Source of the DNA: Melitaea cinxia | Taxonomy: Eukaryota > Arthropoda > Insecta > Lepidoptera > Nymphalidae | DNA: 64,000 bases | Direction of reading: 5' to 3' | Assembly: GCF_905220565.1 (NCBI RefSeq) | Contig: NC_059415.1 | Location: 3,702,001-3,766,000 of the forward strand | Notes under the pieces: generated by a model | Told to the model about the DNA's origin: nothing | The model's database searches: none | The model's input: the letters and a program-made list of their open reading frames with translations, nothing else | Position numbers and translations under genes: made by a program | Shown here: positions 28,601-33,974 of the stretch, piece after piece | Layout of the letters: each line of letters begins with the position of its first letter | How positions within the stretch are numbered: the stretch's first letter is position 1

Positions 28601-31600
28601 TAAAATGTAAAAGCTGTATGCAATAATACTCTTTTATGCCTAAAATGTCTTACATAGTTTTGGAAAGTATCATATCCAATCTCACTTAAGAACAACCGCA
28701 AGGAAACCTGCAAGTAAAAAAAAATAGAAATCGGTTCATACGTTCGAGAGTTATGGTGCCACATAGACAGACATTGGCGTCTAAATTATACAACCCCTGT
28801 TTGCGTCGAGGGTTATAAAAACAATTATCCGATTTGTTGTAATCGTTCGGAAGTTCTAGTCCAGCAGAACGGCGGCTGTAGAACTATTACGCGCGTACAT
28901 ATAAACGGGGTAATATAAAAATTTCTATGCGGACTAAGTCGTGAACAACAGTTAGTCTAATATATAAAATTCTCGTGTCGCGGTGTTTGTAGTTAAACTC
29001 CTCCGAAACGGCTTGACCGATTCTCATGAAGTTTTGTGTGCATATTGGGTAGGTCTGAGAATTGAACAACATCTATTTTTCATACTCCTAAGTTAAAAGA
29101 GGGGAGGGGGATTAAGGGGTTAATAACATATATGGCAAAACAACGTTTGCGGGGTCTGCTAGTAAATAGTATAAAAATCAGCAGTCTCATCTTTCTTATA
29201 TTGTCTATCATCTTGTTTTTTCTCATTGTTTGAATTATTATATGATACACATAGATCACACTGACCTTTTTTTGGTTGGTGAAACCCTAAGTTAAATACC
29301 GTCGACTTTTCATACCTTTCAGTTATAATGGGGGGGGATTGAGGAGGTTAATAAAATATTATGAAATTTTGTGAGCATATCGGGTAGGTCTGAGAATCGG
29401 CCAACATCTATTTTTTCATATCCCTAAGTAATAAATAAGAAGGGGGGGGGGGGTTAAGGGGGTTAATAACATATATGGCAAAACAACGTTTTCGGGGTCA
29501 GCTAGTATAATATAAAAATTGTGTTTACAGCGTTACTTAGGTCTTCCAGTGATGTTGAAAGCGGGCGAGTATTCTCCCAATAATCCGCTCATACGCGGTG
29601 AGAGGACGTCAGGGGACGTCCTACTCGGGTTAGGCGAGTATGAGCGGAGACGAAACACGCTGAGGAAGATGAGGCAGCGGCAGTATAAAGAGTATCTCGA
29701 CCAGGTCAGTAATAGGAAACATTTTCTTCTTTATTTTTCTTAGTTTGCCCAAAGTTTATCTGGAAGATAATGTCATTTATAGTTTTATTTTTAGTTTTAC
29801 TTATATTCTTTTTTTTTTATAAAAGAGTTCCGTAAGTAACAGACCAACGAGACAGGGAAAGAATATCTAGATCTAGTAGTGTAAAGAATAGAAACTTTTA
29901 AAACATTATTTTAACTCAAAATTTTAAATATTTATAGTTTTATGTAACACAACAAATTATATGACAAACTAGGTATTTTTGTATTTTCAGCAAGCAAAAA
30001 TAAAACAAGAAGCGAAAGAGAAGGCAGAACGTGAAAGGAAGGAGAGGGAAGAGAAAGAGAGACTTAGAGAAGAGAGGGAGAGGGAGAGAGTAGAGTTAGA
30101 GCGGGAGAACAGTCCCGAGAGGCGGAGTCACAGCGTCAGTCACAGTTTCGTCTCAGGCGCTAACAATACGTATATAACGTAAATATTACTTTAGTATAAA
30201 CATTTGAGTAAAAGTTAAGTTTAAGTTATCCGCGAAAATCCTCCTACATGGAGACAGAATCATGAAAGATACTACTGCTGGGCTGTAGTGGGTAGACATG
30301 TCTTCGTGAAAAATTATATGTATAGGCCATATTATATCCAACTGAACTGATAACCGTCGATGTTATGGCAACTATGCGCACCAATACACCACAATGATTT
30401 TCACGTCTAAAGACCGTATTTTACATAGGCCTTATTATATATATGGCAGGCTATATTATATATATTATAAGCTACACATGTAATACATTATATTTATATC
30501 AAAAGTAATTTCTATTTTCAGAAAAGTCGACACGGGTGTTCAAGTGGACCACAGAAGTACTCCTTTGTCAGTGGCGGTGCAGACAGATGATGATCAGATG
30601 TTTAGAGTAAGTGTTACATATTTATTCTTAAACAAAAAAAAATCTGACTTAAATTTATATCCACAAATACTACGCGTATAATGCGCGTGTTCTTGTGTTG
30701 AATAAGGTGACCAGAGCTTCTGGGGGGGGGGGGGGGATTGGGCTACCTCATTACCCCCACGGGGTCGGCAATGCGCTTGTGATGCTTCTGGTGTTGCAGG
30801 CGTCTGTAAGTTACGGTAACCGCTTACCATAAGGTGAGCTGTACACTTGTTTGTGGACCTAGTTGTATAAAAAAATATAGTAGAATACAGATTATTAGAA
30901 ATAACTCAAAAACTACTAGTCAGATCTTGCTCAAATTTAAATGGGACCACACGACAAGTTTTCCAATTAAAAAAGAATCACCAAAATCGGTACACTTAAT
31001 AAAAAGTTAGTAGGTAAAACAAAAACTTTGTACTCCTTTTTACGCAGACGAAAATTGCGTAGACGGAGGAGTATGAAATTTCGCATACTGATAGTTTATA
31101 GAGGAGTGCAGAAATCTAACATTGTTTTTAATTATGTGAAAAGGTACATTAAATCTATAAAAAAATATATTACACACATTATTTGACACACACGCACATA
31201 TGCTCTTTTGATTAATGTTCAAAATTATAATTTTGATTAATTATGGTCTCGAATTTTGACCACTAGTATATTTAAATAATTATGTTATTCCCAGCTTCCT
31301 CCAACGCTGGGCCAGAAATTACTAACACAGGCTGAGAGAGAGTTGTCCCCGCGAACTGTAGACAAAGACGCGCCCGCGTGGGCGTGGGCGTGGGACCGGC
31401 ATGAGAGGAGGAAGAGCTATGGAGACGGTGAGGACACACACACACACACATGCAGGCGCACACGCACTCATACACACGCACGCACACGTACGCACGAACA
31501 CGCACATGCAGCGGGTTAGGGAATTGTAAAAGTGTTTGTAAAAGTTGTAAAAGTGTTCCAAATAAATTATGTATTCATCACACTATATTTATTACTTACC

Positions 31601-33796
31601 TTCTAAATGAATATGATGTTTTTGACCAGCAGTAAGACTTTTTAGGCTTTTTTTTAATCAATTTGATCATAGAATAACATTATTTCCAGAGCGTCCAGTA
31701 ATGAGACAAACGGCGCGAGAGAGACTAACGTCAGAGTTGCGACACTCCTACATGCCGTCCATATTTGATTCTGAGGCTATCCGGATGAGGAACGAAAGAG
31801 CAGAAAAGGTGAAAATATTAATAATATCTATAGTAAATTGTATACAAGGGGCCACCCATAGAGCACATCACACGATTTACACGATTTTTTCATCTTGCGT
31901 CTGTGCGTCTCTGGCGATAATATAACGTGAGGTTGTTTCAATTCTAGGAAGCAGCCGAGCGTCGTCTATACTACCAGCAGGAACTAAAGAATCAGATTGT
32001 CGAACAACAGAGGATAAGAGAAGAGAGAAAAACCAGGGAAAAGTTGGTAGTAGTTTAAAATTAAATATGGCATAATATAAGATATATGTCAAAGTGTAGA
32101 TTGGGAATAAGGTACAATGGGACTAATAATTTCAGCCTCGCTTAAAATATAAAAAAATGATGTGTGATATAATAAAAAAATGTTAATGATAATGCTAAAA
32201 AATGTTTTGAACAGTTATGTTATCCATTTGTTGGAGAAAGAAAGTACAATTTATTTTAATTTCATAAGTATTTTTATAACTAACATGAGAAAAGAAAATA
32301 TAATATACAAAAACAACCAAGGATGCAAAGGCGATCTTTACACTGAATAAATTGTGATCTAAGACCACACTACAGAGAAAAGCCTTCGGTCATCATTTTC
32401 TATGTGTGTATTAATATAATATATATCCTTTCTATAATTTCAGAATGTTAGAGCAGGCTGAAATGAGACGATTAGAGGAACAACTGCGTTCATTAAAAAC
32501 AGCGCAAGAGATGGAAATAGAGCGGCAACACGACATCACCACCGCTGTGAGTTTATTATACTTAAAAAATCTGCAGTTTTTACATAAAATAATAAGGTAT
32601 TTAAAGTATATAATAACTTAACACTATCAAGACAGGCAGGGGTCAAATGACACATTTTGGAATTTCGTTGCTGGATTATTCTAGTGACTTTGAATAAAAT
32701 AACATAAGTTTACATATTACAACGTATAAACAGAAAAGAAGTTGTGGGGATGTAAATATTATACACTTCTACCTATAAAGGCGGCGGGTTATATGACCCA
32801 TAAGCAACGTGTTTGTAATAATGGGAAGATTGGTGTATTTCCTATAATGAAACAACTTTTTCTGATTTTATCGCGGTTTATTAAGTTATTTAGATGTCCG
32901 AAGTGTCGGATACTTTACAGCGACCGTGATCACGGGAGGACCATGGTTGCTGTAAAGTATCCGAAACGTCGGTTATCACTTTAGTTGACTGTTGCACGTT
33001 TGTAAATCATAACATAATCTTATACAGCCCACGTTCTTCACACATTGATAAAAATTTGAAATAAATCTCGAAATGAGCGTGTTAAATAAACACACCTTAA
33101 CATTATATATTAAATATTTTGTTTCAGATGAATGACAGTGCAGTAGACTATGCCAAAAAGCGAGAAAAGCTGCAGAAAGAAATAGATTTGGAACACGAAG
33201 CATTACTAAAAGCCGCGATACATCCCAAACGAACGCATACATCAAAAAGCGAATCTCCAAAACACTCGAACATCCCTTTTTTCTACCCGGAAAAGATAGA
33301 AAAACCTCCCTATTCCACAAATATACCAGACAACTCAATATTCTCACCAGACTACGACGTCGAAACGTACTTGAGGAGAAACCTTAATCCGAACAAAGCA
33401 ACTCTCCTATCTAATAAAATAGATAACTCGGAAATAGAAAGAAAACTAGATTCGGAAAAAAATGTCATCATAGAAAAGGCGGTAGTTCACGAAATTCCAA
33501 AAGATTTGAGGAAAAACGTTTTAGAAAATTTGGATAAGGATACTCTACCTATACCTGTGCTAAGGCATTCGCCTAAAAGGCAGGTCAGTGAGGAGACTCC
33601 ATCAAATTTAAGTGAAAAAATGCAAATTGTGGATAATAAGTGGCGGGTTCCAGCGGTACAGAAGAATATATTAAAATCTTTACCGAACGAAAAAGGTAAA
33701 AATGTAAGCATTTTGACACAATTAGGTTCGATACGACGACAGTTGCAACTAGAACAACTAAAGTTAGACAAAATGATGTCTAAAAACAATAATTAA
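1597..33796 (+). CDS. CSPP1: CSPP1-like centrosome and spindle pole-associated protein (10 coding exons, whole gene span)
   Basis: CSPP1 proteins bind microtubules at centrosomes, spindle poles and ciliary axonemes. The coding segments are 1597-1695, 3515-3688, 29531-29704, 29991-30178, 30522-30606, 31295-31427, 31690-31808, 31948-32042, 32444-32546 and 33128-33796. They join in one frame to about 612 residues, shorter than the vertebrate protein. Residues 1-30 match the family's N-terminal helix (LERLIAAKRREIQQEKS). Residues 122-149 (LLGLGEYERRRNTLRKMRQR and following) are the typical 'EYER..L...R...Y..YL' module. A Glu/Arg-rich coiled coil lies at about 150-200 and a second at about 320-390. 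The last exon encodes a 222-residue low-complexity tail. All introns are GT-AG. The exon 8 donor (GTTGGT) is weak but is the only site that keeps the frame open. Extra exons hidden in the 25.8 kb second intron cannot be excluded. The family call rests on motif recognition. Confidence 0.82.
2885..3020 (-). repeat. RTE-tailed SINE, partial copy
   Basis: It starts with the (TCA)n tail. It then reads 'cagcctaccacagtccactg', the reverse complement of the LINE end encoding QQWTAIG-stop, and continues into the shared 'cccatagtcaccccgctggg' body. The 5' half of the element is missing. Confidence 0.75.
3060..3190 (+). repeat. tRNA-headed SINE fragment
   Basis: It has an A-box-like start (gttggcgcagttgtta) and a B-box-like 'gcgagttcgattgcc', followed by 'tgtttgtataggtcatacaa', which recurs in other SINE copies of this window. 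This is a pseudo-tRNA SINE head, not a tRNA gene. Confidence 0.55.
3515..3688 (+). CDS. CSPP1: CSPP1-like exon 2
   Basis: The acceptor is ttgtttatttacag|GATGTT and the donor is ATACGG|GTAAGT; both ends are phase 0 (58 codons, residues 34-91). The peptide is acidic and basic in turn (DVSNKENELKTDRRVRFNRP and following) with SPDLERYIR at its end, which joins in frame to exon 3. Confidence 0.78.
3745..3850 (+). repeat. SINE family C fragment
   Basis: It shares 'agaggcatcgcaagcgtgct' and 'ctacttgaaagcagt' with the fuller copies at 21195-21505 and 44570-44770. Confidence 0.6.
4222..4345 (+). repeat. SINE family C fragment
   Basis: It reads 'caagcgtacggcttacctaa', 'ggtaagcgattagcgtaggc' and 'cctacctcaattccctccag', all matched in the copies at 21195, 11570 and 44570. 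Confidence 0.65.
4701..4947. repeat. Inverted repeat (about 50-60 bp arms) overlapping a SINE head
   Basis: The left arm (4701-4755; for example agtaaaagtaatgtgttaaa and gtccgttaactgttacttcg) recurs as its reverse complement at 4883-4947. The arms are separated by about 130 bp that include the start of a tRNA-headed SINE (ggtgtagtggtgcctgggcc). The right arm breaks that SINE near its B box. Confidence 0.8.
4828..5200 (+). repeat. tRNA-headed SINE (family B), interrupted
   Basis: The head has an A-box-like ggtgtagtggtgcctggg. After the inserted right arm, 'gcggtttgcgggttccgctc' is the B box. The body 'gtgcctcggagggcacgtta' and the 3' end 'ccttctcctacatagagaaa' match the copies at 63230 and 28254. 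Confidence 0.7.
5778..6107 (+). repeat. RTE-tailed SINE, near full length
   Basis: It shares its whole length with 6815-7150 and with the reverse complement of 11819-12162: 'cttcccgtgggtatcgtaag', 'gactaagggataacacaatt', 'ggcagcagcgtcttcggtgc'. It ends with 'ggcctatgtccagcagtgga' and a (TGA/TAA)n tail. The 3' end is the same as the 3' coding end of the RTE-like LINE fragment at 58295-58500. Confidence 0.8.
6815..7150 (+). repeat. RTE-tailed SINE, near full length
   Basis: Second direct copy, 0.7 kb from the one at 5778, with the same order of blocks and a (TGATGA)n tail. An overlapping minus-strand open frame (6901-7128) is an accidental read-through of this repeat. Confidence 0.8.
8130..8235 (+). 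repeat. Diverged tRNA-headed SINE fragment
   Basis: It has an A-box-like 'tcatggccctcgtaagtgac' and a B-box-like 'gggggttcgacac', then 'cgatccagacaaacattttc', like the bodies of the other family B copies. Confidence 0.45.
8246..9010 (+). mobile_element. HINE/Helentron-like non-autonomous element, copy A
   Basis: It begins with a T-run and AACCGACTTCCAAAAAAGGA and ends GAAGTCGGTTTTTTTTCG, then GTTTGCGAGCAAAC (a perfect hairpin) and ACAATTAT. The subterminal AACCGACTTC/GAAGTCGGTT repeats are inverted. The middle holds tandem units of about 140 bp, each starting 'aactttytactggrtgtacc'; two full units and a shorter third-type unit are present. No protein is encoded. Architecture and repeat content resemble HINEs, but the assignment is inferred. 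Confidence 0.65.
9133..9724. repeat. Perfect 32-bp inverted repeat enclosing 528 bp
   Basis: The stretch at 9133-9164 (starts ggtatagttcgcgtcatg) reappears as its exact reverse complement at 9693-9724. The flanks show only a possible 3-bp TAC duplication. The interior has no recognisable transposase, so this may be a non-autonomous DNA element or an inverted pair of repeat fragments. A 193-residue minus-strand open frame across it (9947-9366) looks non-coding. Confidence 0.6.
9895..9945. repeat. Copy of 'ccatggttgctgtaaagtat' fold-back motif
   Basis: The stretch 'gaccatggttgctgtaaagt' followed by atccgaaacgtcgg is also found at 32937-32972, where it forms the right arm of a palindrome. Here the opposite arm is absent or diverged. 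Confidence 0.6.
11095..11271 (+). mobile_element. Helitron-like element, 3' part
   Basis: It contains the usual 'aactcgcgaatggctcgacc' interior and ends 'gtctgtccgggcagctag|t', a CTAG 3' terminus preceded by a GC-rich stem. The 5' end was not located. Confidence 0.6.
11560..11725 (+). repeat. SINE family C fragment
   Basis: It reads 'gcaaacaagtgtacggtcga', 'ccgtagcttatggacgcttg' and 'attacaaacgcgttgctgac', matching the copies at 21195 and 4222. Confidence 0.65.
11819..12162 (-). repeat. RTE-tailed SINE, near full length
   Basis: Reverse-complement copy of the elements at 5778 and 6815, starting with its (TCA)n tail and 'gcagtccactgctggacata' and running through 'ctgtgttatcccttagtcgc' to 'cacacagc'. 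The open frames here on both strands are repeat artefacts. Confidence 0.82.
12570..12909 (+). mobile_element. Helitron-like non-autonomous element
   Basis: The 5' end is TCTATACAAATAAATAAAAT. The interior reads 'gttccggccaatctctgaaa' and 'gatgggactttcactggcag', and the 3' end is 'gaagtcgcgggcacagctat' (a decayed CTAG). Related copies lie at 43700, 25423 and 50340. Confidence 0.65.
14131..14240 (+). mobile_element. Helitron-like 5' end
   Basis: It starts with TCTATATATAAAATCGTTAG, a typical Helitron-like 5' end in this window. The downstream sequence (aaaaaccgctggacgcataa) fits the same group, but no 3' end was found. Confidence 0.4.
14697..15357. repeat. GC-rich island of probable retrotransposon origin
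   Basis: About 650 bp of clearly GC-rich sequence with abrupt borders inside AT-rich intron. It opens with 'gttgctggatctcctactgg' and 'gcgcgtcccccgggtggcgg'. Several open frames overlap on both strands (for example 14943-15269 and 15245-15021), but none has a recognisable domain, and this is expected of stop-poor GC-rich DNA. The best guess is a non-coding part of a non-LTR element of the R1/TRAS/Waldo kind, with low certainty. Confidence 0.5.
16350..16490 (-). repeat. RTE-tailed SINE, partial
   Basis: It has a (TCA)n tail, then 'gcctatcgcagtccactgtt' and 'cactacgctggccaggcggg', and stops at the same kind of truncation point as the copy at 2885. Confidence 0.75.
16547..16730. mobile_element. 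MITE with GAAGTGAAACTTC-type terminal inverted repeats
   Basis: The left end is agaagtgaaacttctttggc and the right end is gcctaaagaagtttcacttc, an inverted pair with one mismatch, enclosing about 145 non-coding bases. The family at 37205, 46856 and 58105 carries similar GAAGTTTTACTTC ends. Confidence 0.65.
16755..16905 (-). repeat. Diverged tRNA-headed SINE fragment
   Basis: It contains 'atgcggagatcaaacccgtg', the reverse complement of a B box (GGTTTGATC), with the body 'cgcaaatctgtatggctttc' on one side. Confidence 0.45.
17986..18736 (+). mobile_element. HINE/Helentron-like element, copy B
   Basis: Full-length copy of the element at 8246, with the same AACCGACTTC start, the internal tandem units ('gatgatgggatcccagagaa' occurs twice), the GAAGTCGGTT subterminal repeat, the GTTTGCGAGCAAAC hairpin and the ACAATTAT end. 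Confidence 0.68.
18936..19102 (-). mobile_element. RTE-like LINE 3' coding fragment
   Basis: On the minus strand it encodes ...WMRIAEDRDEWRELGEAYVQ and QWTAIG-stop, the C-terminal end of an RTE-clade reverse transcriptase polyprotein. It is cut off upstream. Confidence 0.75.
19401..19425 (-). mobile_element. Helitron-like 3' end
   Basis: 'actagctgaccccgcaaacg' is the reverse complement of a CGTTTGCGGGGTCAGCTAGT terminus, the same end as at 29159-29162 and 29502-29505. The remaining element was not traced. Confidence 0.5.
21195..21505 (+). repeat. SINE family C, fullest copy
   Basis: It runs from 'ctaggtcggcaaacaagcgt' through 'cgcctgcaacaccagaagca' and 'gcgatcttcttcggtcaagg'-like sequence to 'cctacctcagttgggttagc'. 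Partial copies occur at 3745, 4222, 11560, 30700 (minus), 44570 and 63745. Confidence 0.7.
22150..22434 (+). mobile_element. Helitron-like element
   Basis: The interior reads 'aaaactacgcaacggatttt' and the 3' end is 'gcctgggcaggtcgctag|t', a CTAG terminus just after a GC-rich stretch. No coding content. Confidence 0.6.
22825..22905 (-). repeat. Possible tRNA-headed SINE fragment
   Basis: 'ctgctccgagcggaaattta' followed by 'cgcaccactacaccatgaca' looks like the reverse complement of a B box plus A box. It is diverged. Confidence 0.35.
23315..24222 (+). pseudogene. Mariner transposase, frameshifted and internally deleted
   Basis: The likely ATG is at 23315. Its frame ends after 18 codons, and the homologous frame resumes from about 23344 (IVIKFLVKKGKTTKEIFEET), so there is a frameshift near 23340. 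The helix-turn-helix region, the linker WVPKMLT and the first catalytic Asp in TVDETWI are present, as is IFWD. After LLKKVREA (about 24028) the sequence jumps to LAPSDYFLFKNLKKDLRGRR in another frame. This deletes the stretch with the second catalytic Asp (DNA-P-H motif) and the Asp of SPD. The end (RCIEVQGD) is cut by the nested element at 24223. It cannot encode an active transposase. Confidence 0.92.
24223..24770 (+). mobile_element. HINE/Helentron-like element, copy C, 5'-truncated, nested in mariner
   Basis: It starts abruptly at 'tgttacatcagaacttttga', about 70 bp inside the intact copies, directly after the transposase codons for EVQGD. It has one fewer internal unit than copies A and B, and it ends with the normal GTTTGCGAGCAAAC hairpin and ACAATTAT. 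Confidence 0.75.
25318..25385 (+). repeat. SINE family B 3' end
   Basis: 'ccttctcctactaggagaaa' and 'gaggcctatatgtcctgcag', then 'tgggatgttaca', match the 3' ends at 28490, 38526 and 63510. Confidence 0.6.
25423..25722. mobile_element. Helitron-like inverted composite
   Basis: The left side is a minus-orientation 3' end (actagctgtgctcgcaactt) running into interior sequence (ctgccagtgaaagtgccgtc). At about 25660 it switches to a plus-orientation 3' end (gtagtcgcgggcacagctt). Two 3' ends therefore face outward around one interior. Confidence 0.6.
25733..25774 (+). mobile_element. Helitron-like 3' end with hairpin
   Basis: CGGGAGCAAATCCCG forms a hairpin followed by 'cgaaacagctag|t', giving the stem-loop plus CTAG layout of a Helitron 3' terminus. 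Confidence 0.55.
26232..26544 (-). mobile_element. HINE/Helentron-like element, copy D, decayed
   Basis: Reverse orientation: ataattgtgtttgctcgcaa, then aaaccgacttcaattacatc, one internal unit ('ccatcatcagatcttggttc'), and 'tttttgaagtcggttaaaaa' at the other end. The middle is heavily deleted. Confidence 0.65.
28254..28545 (+). repeat. tRNA-headed SINE (family B), near full length
   Basis: The B box lies in 'gttgcgggttcgatccccgc', followed by 'aaacatttgtattggccata', 'accgtgcctcagagagcact' and 'gattaagctctgatccttct', ending 'taggatattacaggctgaag'. A copy in opposite orientation is at 47499. Confidence 0.78.
28880..28955 (+). mobile_element. Decayed Helitron-like 3' end
   Basis: 'gcggactaagtcgtgaacaa' followed by cagttagt looks like a CTAGT-type end with one change, directly abutting the next Helitron-like 5' end at 28956. 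Confidence 0.45.
28956..29162 (+). mobile_element. Helitron-like element, complete ends
   Basis: It starts TCTAATATATAAAATTCTCG, a classic lepidopteran Helitron 5' end. It contains 'cctccgaaacggcttgaccg' and ends 'cgtttgcggggtctgctag|t'. It is about 207 bp and non-coding. Confidence 0.75.
29200..29505 (+). mobile_element. Helitron-like element ending 25 bp before CSPP1-like exon 3
   Basis: It shares 'gcatatcgggtaggtctgag' and 'aacatatatggcaaaacaac' with the element just upstream and ends 'ttcggggtcagctag' at 29505. Only tataatataaaaattgtgtt and tacag separate it from the exon at 29531. Confidence 0.7.
29531..29704 (+). CDS. CSPP1: CSPP1-like exon 3
   Basis: The acceptor is ttgtgtttacag|CGTTAC and the donor is GACCAG|GTCAGT; 58 codons, phase 0 at both ends. 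It carries the family's most diagnostic segment, LLGLGEYERRRNTLRKMRQR followed by QYKEYLDQ (residues 122-149). Confidence 0.88.
29991..30178 (+). CDS. CSPP1: CSPP1-like exon 4
   Basis: The acceptor is tgtattttcag|CAAGCA and the donor is ATATAAC|GTAAAT, ending in phase 2. It encodes a charged single-helix or coiled-coil stretch (EREEKERLREERERE-like; about residues 150-188) and then a Ser-rich segment. Confidence 0.85.
30522..30606 (+). CDS. CSPP1: CSPP1-like exon 5
   Basis: The acceptor is tctattttcag|AAAAGT and the donor is TTTAGA|GTAAGT. With exon 4 it makes 91 codons. The peptide is KVDTGVQVDHRSTPLSVAVQ and onward. Acidic TDDDQ residues precede the donor. Confidence 0.82.
30700..30862 (-). 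repeat. SINE family C, minus orientation
   Basis: In CSPP1-like intron 5. 'gcgcttgtgatgcttctggt' and 'gttgcaggcgtctgtaagtt' are the reverse complement of the copy at 21195. A run of 14 or more Gs interrupts it at about 30721. Confidence 0.65.
30880..31015 (-). mobile_element. Remote relative of the HINE-like family
   Basis: 'actcaaaaactactagtcag', 'aaatttaaatgggaccacac' and 'aaaatcggtacacttaataa' align with the interior of the 54949-55570 copy, with many changes and no termini. Confidence 0.45.
31295..31427 (+). CDS. CSPP1: CSPP1-like exon 6
   Basis: The acceptor is gttattcccag|CTTCCT and the donor is GGAGACG|GTGAGG, leaving one base (phase 1). It encodes LPPTLGQKLLTQAERELSPR and a Trp/Ala repeat (AWAWAWD). 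A CA-rich microsatellite begins five bases into the intron. Confidence 0.82.
31433..31512. repeat. CA-rich microsatellite at the exon 6 donor
   Basis: An imperfect (CA)n with CG and TG interruptions (acacacacacacacacatgc, then cacgcactcatacacacgca). The minus-strand open frames across it are low-complexity artefacts. Confidence 0.85.
31690..31808 (+). CDS. CSPP1: CSPP1-like exon 7
   Basis: The acceptor is attatttccag|AGCGTC, whose first two bases complete a Glu codon with exon 6, and the donor is GAAAAG|GTGAAA. It encodes ERPVMRQTARERLTSELRHS and PSIFDSEAIRMRNERAEK. Confidence 0.82.
31948..32042 (+). CDS. CSPP1: CSPP1-like exon 8 (weak donor)
   Basis: The acceptor is caattctag|GAAGCA. The frame encodes EAAERRLYYQQELKNQIVEQ and on to KTRE, a coiled-coil start. 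The only donor that keeps exon 9 open is GGGAAAA|GTTGGT. The neighbouring TTG|GTAGTA would bring a stop five codons into exon 9. Confidence 0.75.
32444..32546 (+). CDS. CSPP1: CSPP1-like exon 9
   Basis: The acceptor is tataatttcag|AATGTT and the donor is ACCGCT|GTGAGT. After the split Lys codon it reads MLEQAEMRRLEEQLRSLKTA and EIERQHDITTA, the second coiled coil. Confidence 0.82.
32898..32972. repeat. Short palindromic repeat in CSPP1-like intron 9
   Basis: The left arm is 'tccgaagtgtcggatacttt' and onward; the right arm is 'gctgtaaagtatccgaaacg' and onward. They pair over about 35 bp with a few mismatches around a two-base loop. The right arm is repeated at 9911-9945. Confidence 0.75.
33128..33796 (+). 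CDS. CSPP1: CSPP1-like exon 10 (terminal)
   Basis: The acceptor is tttgtttcag|ATGAAT. The frame runs 222 codons to TAA at 33794-33796. It opens with MNDSAVDYAKKREKLQKEID, then becomes Ser/Pro/Lys-rich and ends with a short helix (SIRRQLQLEQLKLDKMMSKN). The ATG right after the acceptor is an internal Met, since the upstream exons join in frame. Confidence 0.85.
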   Translation: MNDSAVDYAKKREKLQKEIDLEHEALLKAAIHPKRTHTSKSESPKHSNIPFFYPEKIEKPPYSTNIPDNSIFSPDYDVETYLRRNLNPNKATLLSNKIDNSEIERKLDSEKNVIIEKAVVHEIPKDLRKNVLENLDKDTLPIPVLRHSPKRQVSEETPSNLSEKMQIVDNKWRVPAVQKNILKSLPNEKGKNVSILTQLGSIRRQLQLEQLKLDKMMSKNNN

Positions 33797-33968
33797 ACTA
33801 TTTTCCTAATATAGTCAGATTGATGAAACTTGAATATATAAATATAAAAAAAAAAAAAAAAAAAACAAAAACGTAGAAATGCAGATATTTAAATCAGTGT
33901 GGTACATTATATGGCCAACCTATTACTGTACATATATATTTATAAGTAATTACAGTAATTACGCAAAT

Positions 33969-33974
33969 AATAAA
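33969..33974 (+). promoter_or_regulatory. Candidate poly(A) signal of the CSPP1-like gene
   Basis: First AATAAA after the stop codon, 173 nt downstream. Another AATAAA lies at 34085-34090. Position only; cleavage was not tested. Confidence 0.4.

Larger units (their letters stand above)
3689..29530 (+). other. CSPP1-like intron 2 (25.8 kb, repeat-filled)
   Basis: Almost half of the intron can be assigned to mobile elements, listed separately. The remainder is AT-rich sequence in which no conserved coding exon was recognised on either strand. All short open frames here look like repeat pieces or chance. Confidence 0.65.

Noticed and set aside
3689..29530. CRISPR-like or satellite array formed by the tandem units in the HINE-like copies
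   Set aside because: The units are about 140 bp, number only one to three per copy, and lie within a dispersed mobile element.
31272..31561. Cys/Val-rich minus-strand frames that could look like small secreted peptides
   Set aside because: They are translations of the CA/TG microsatellite and the antisense of CSPP1-like exon 6.
33119..33796. A separate 225-codon gene starting at an ATG near 33128
   Set aside because: The ATG follows a good acceptor (tttgtttcag) and the upstream exons join in frame with a matching coiled-coil context, so it is the terminal exon of the CSPP1-like gene.
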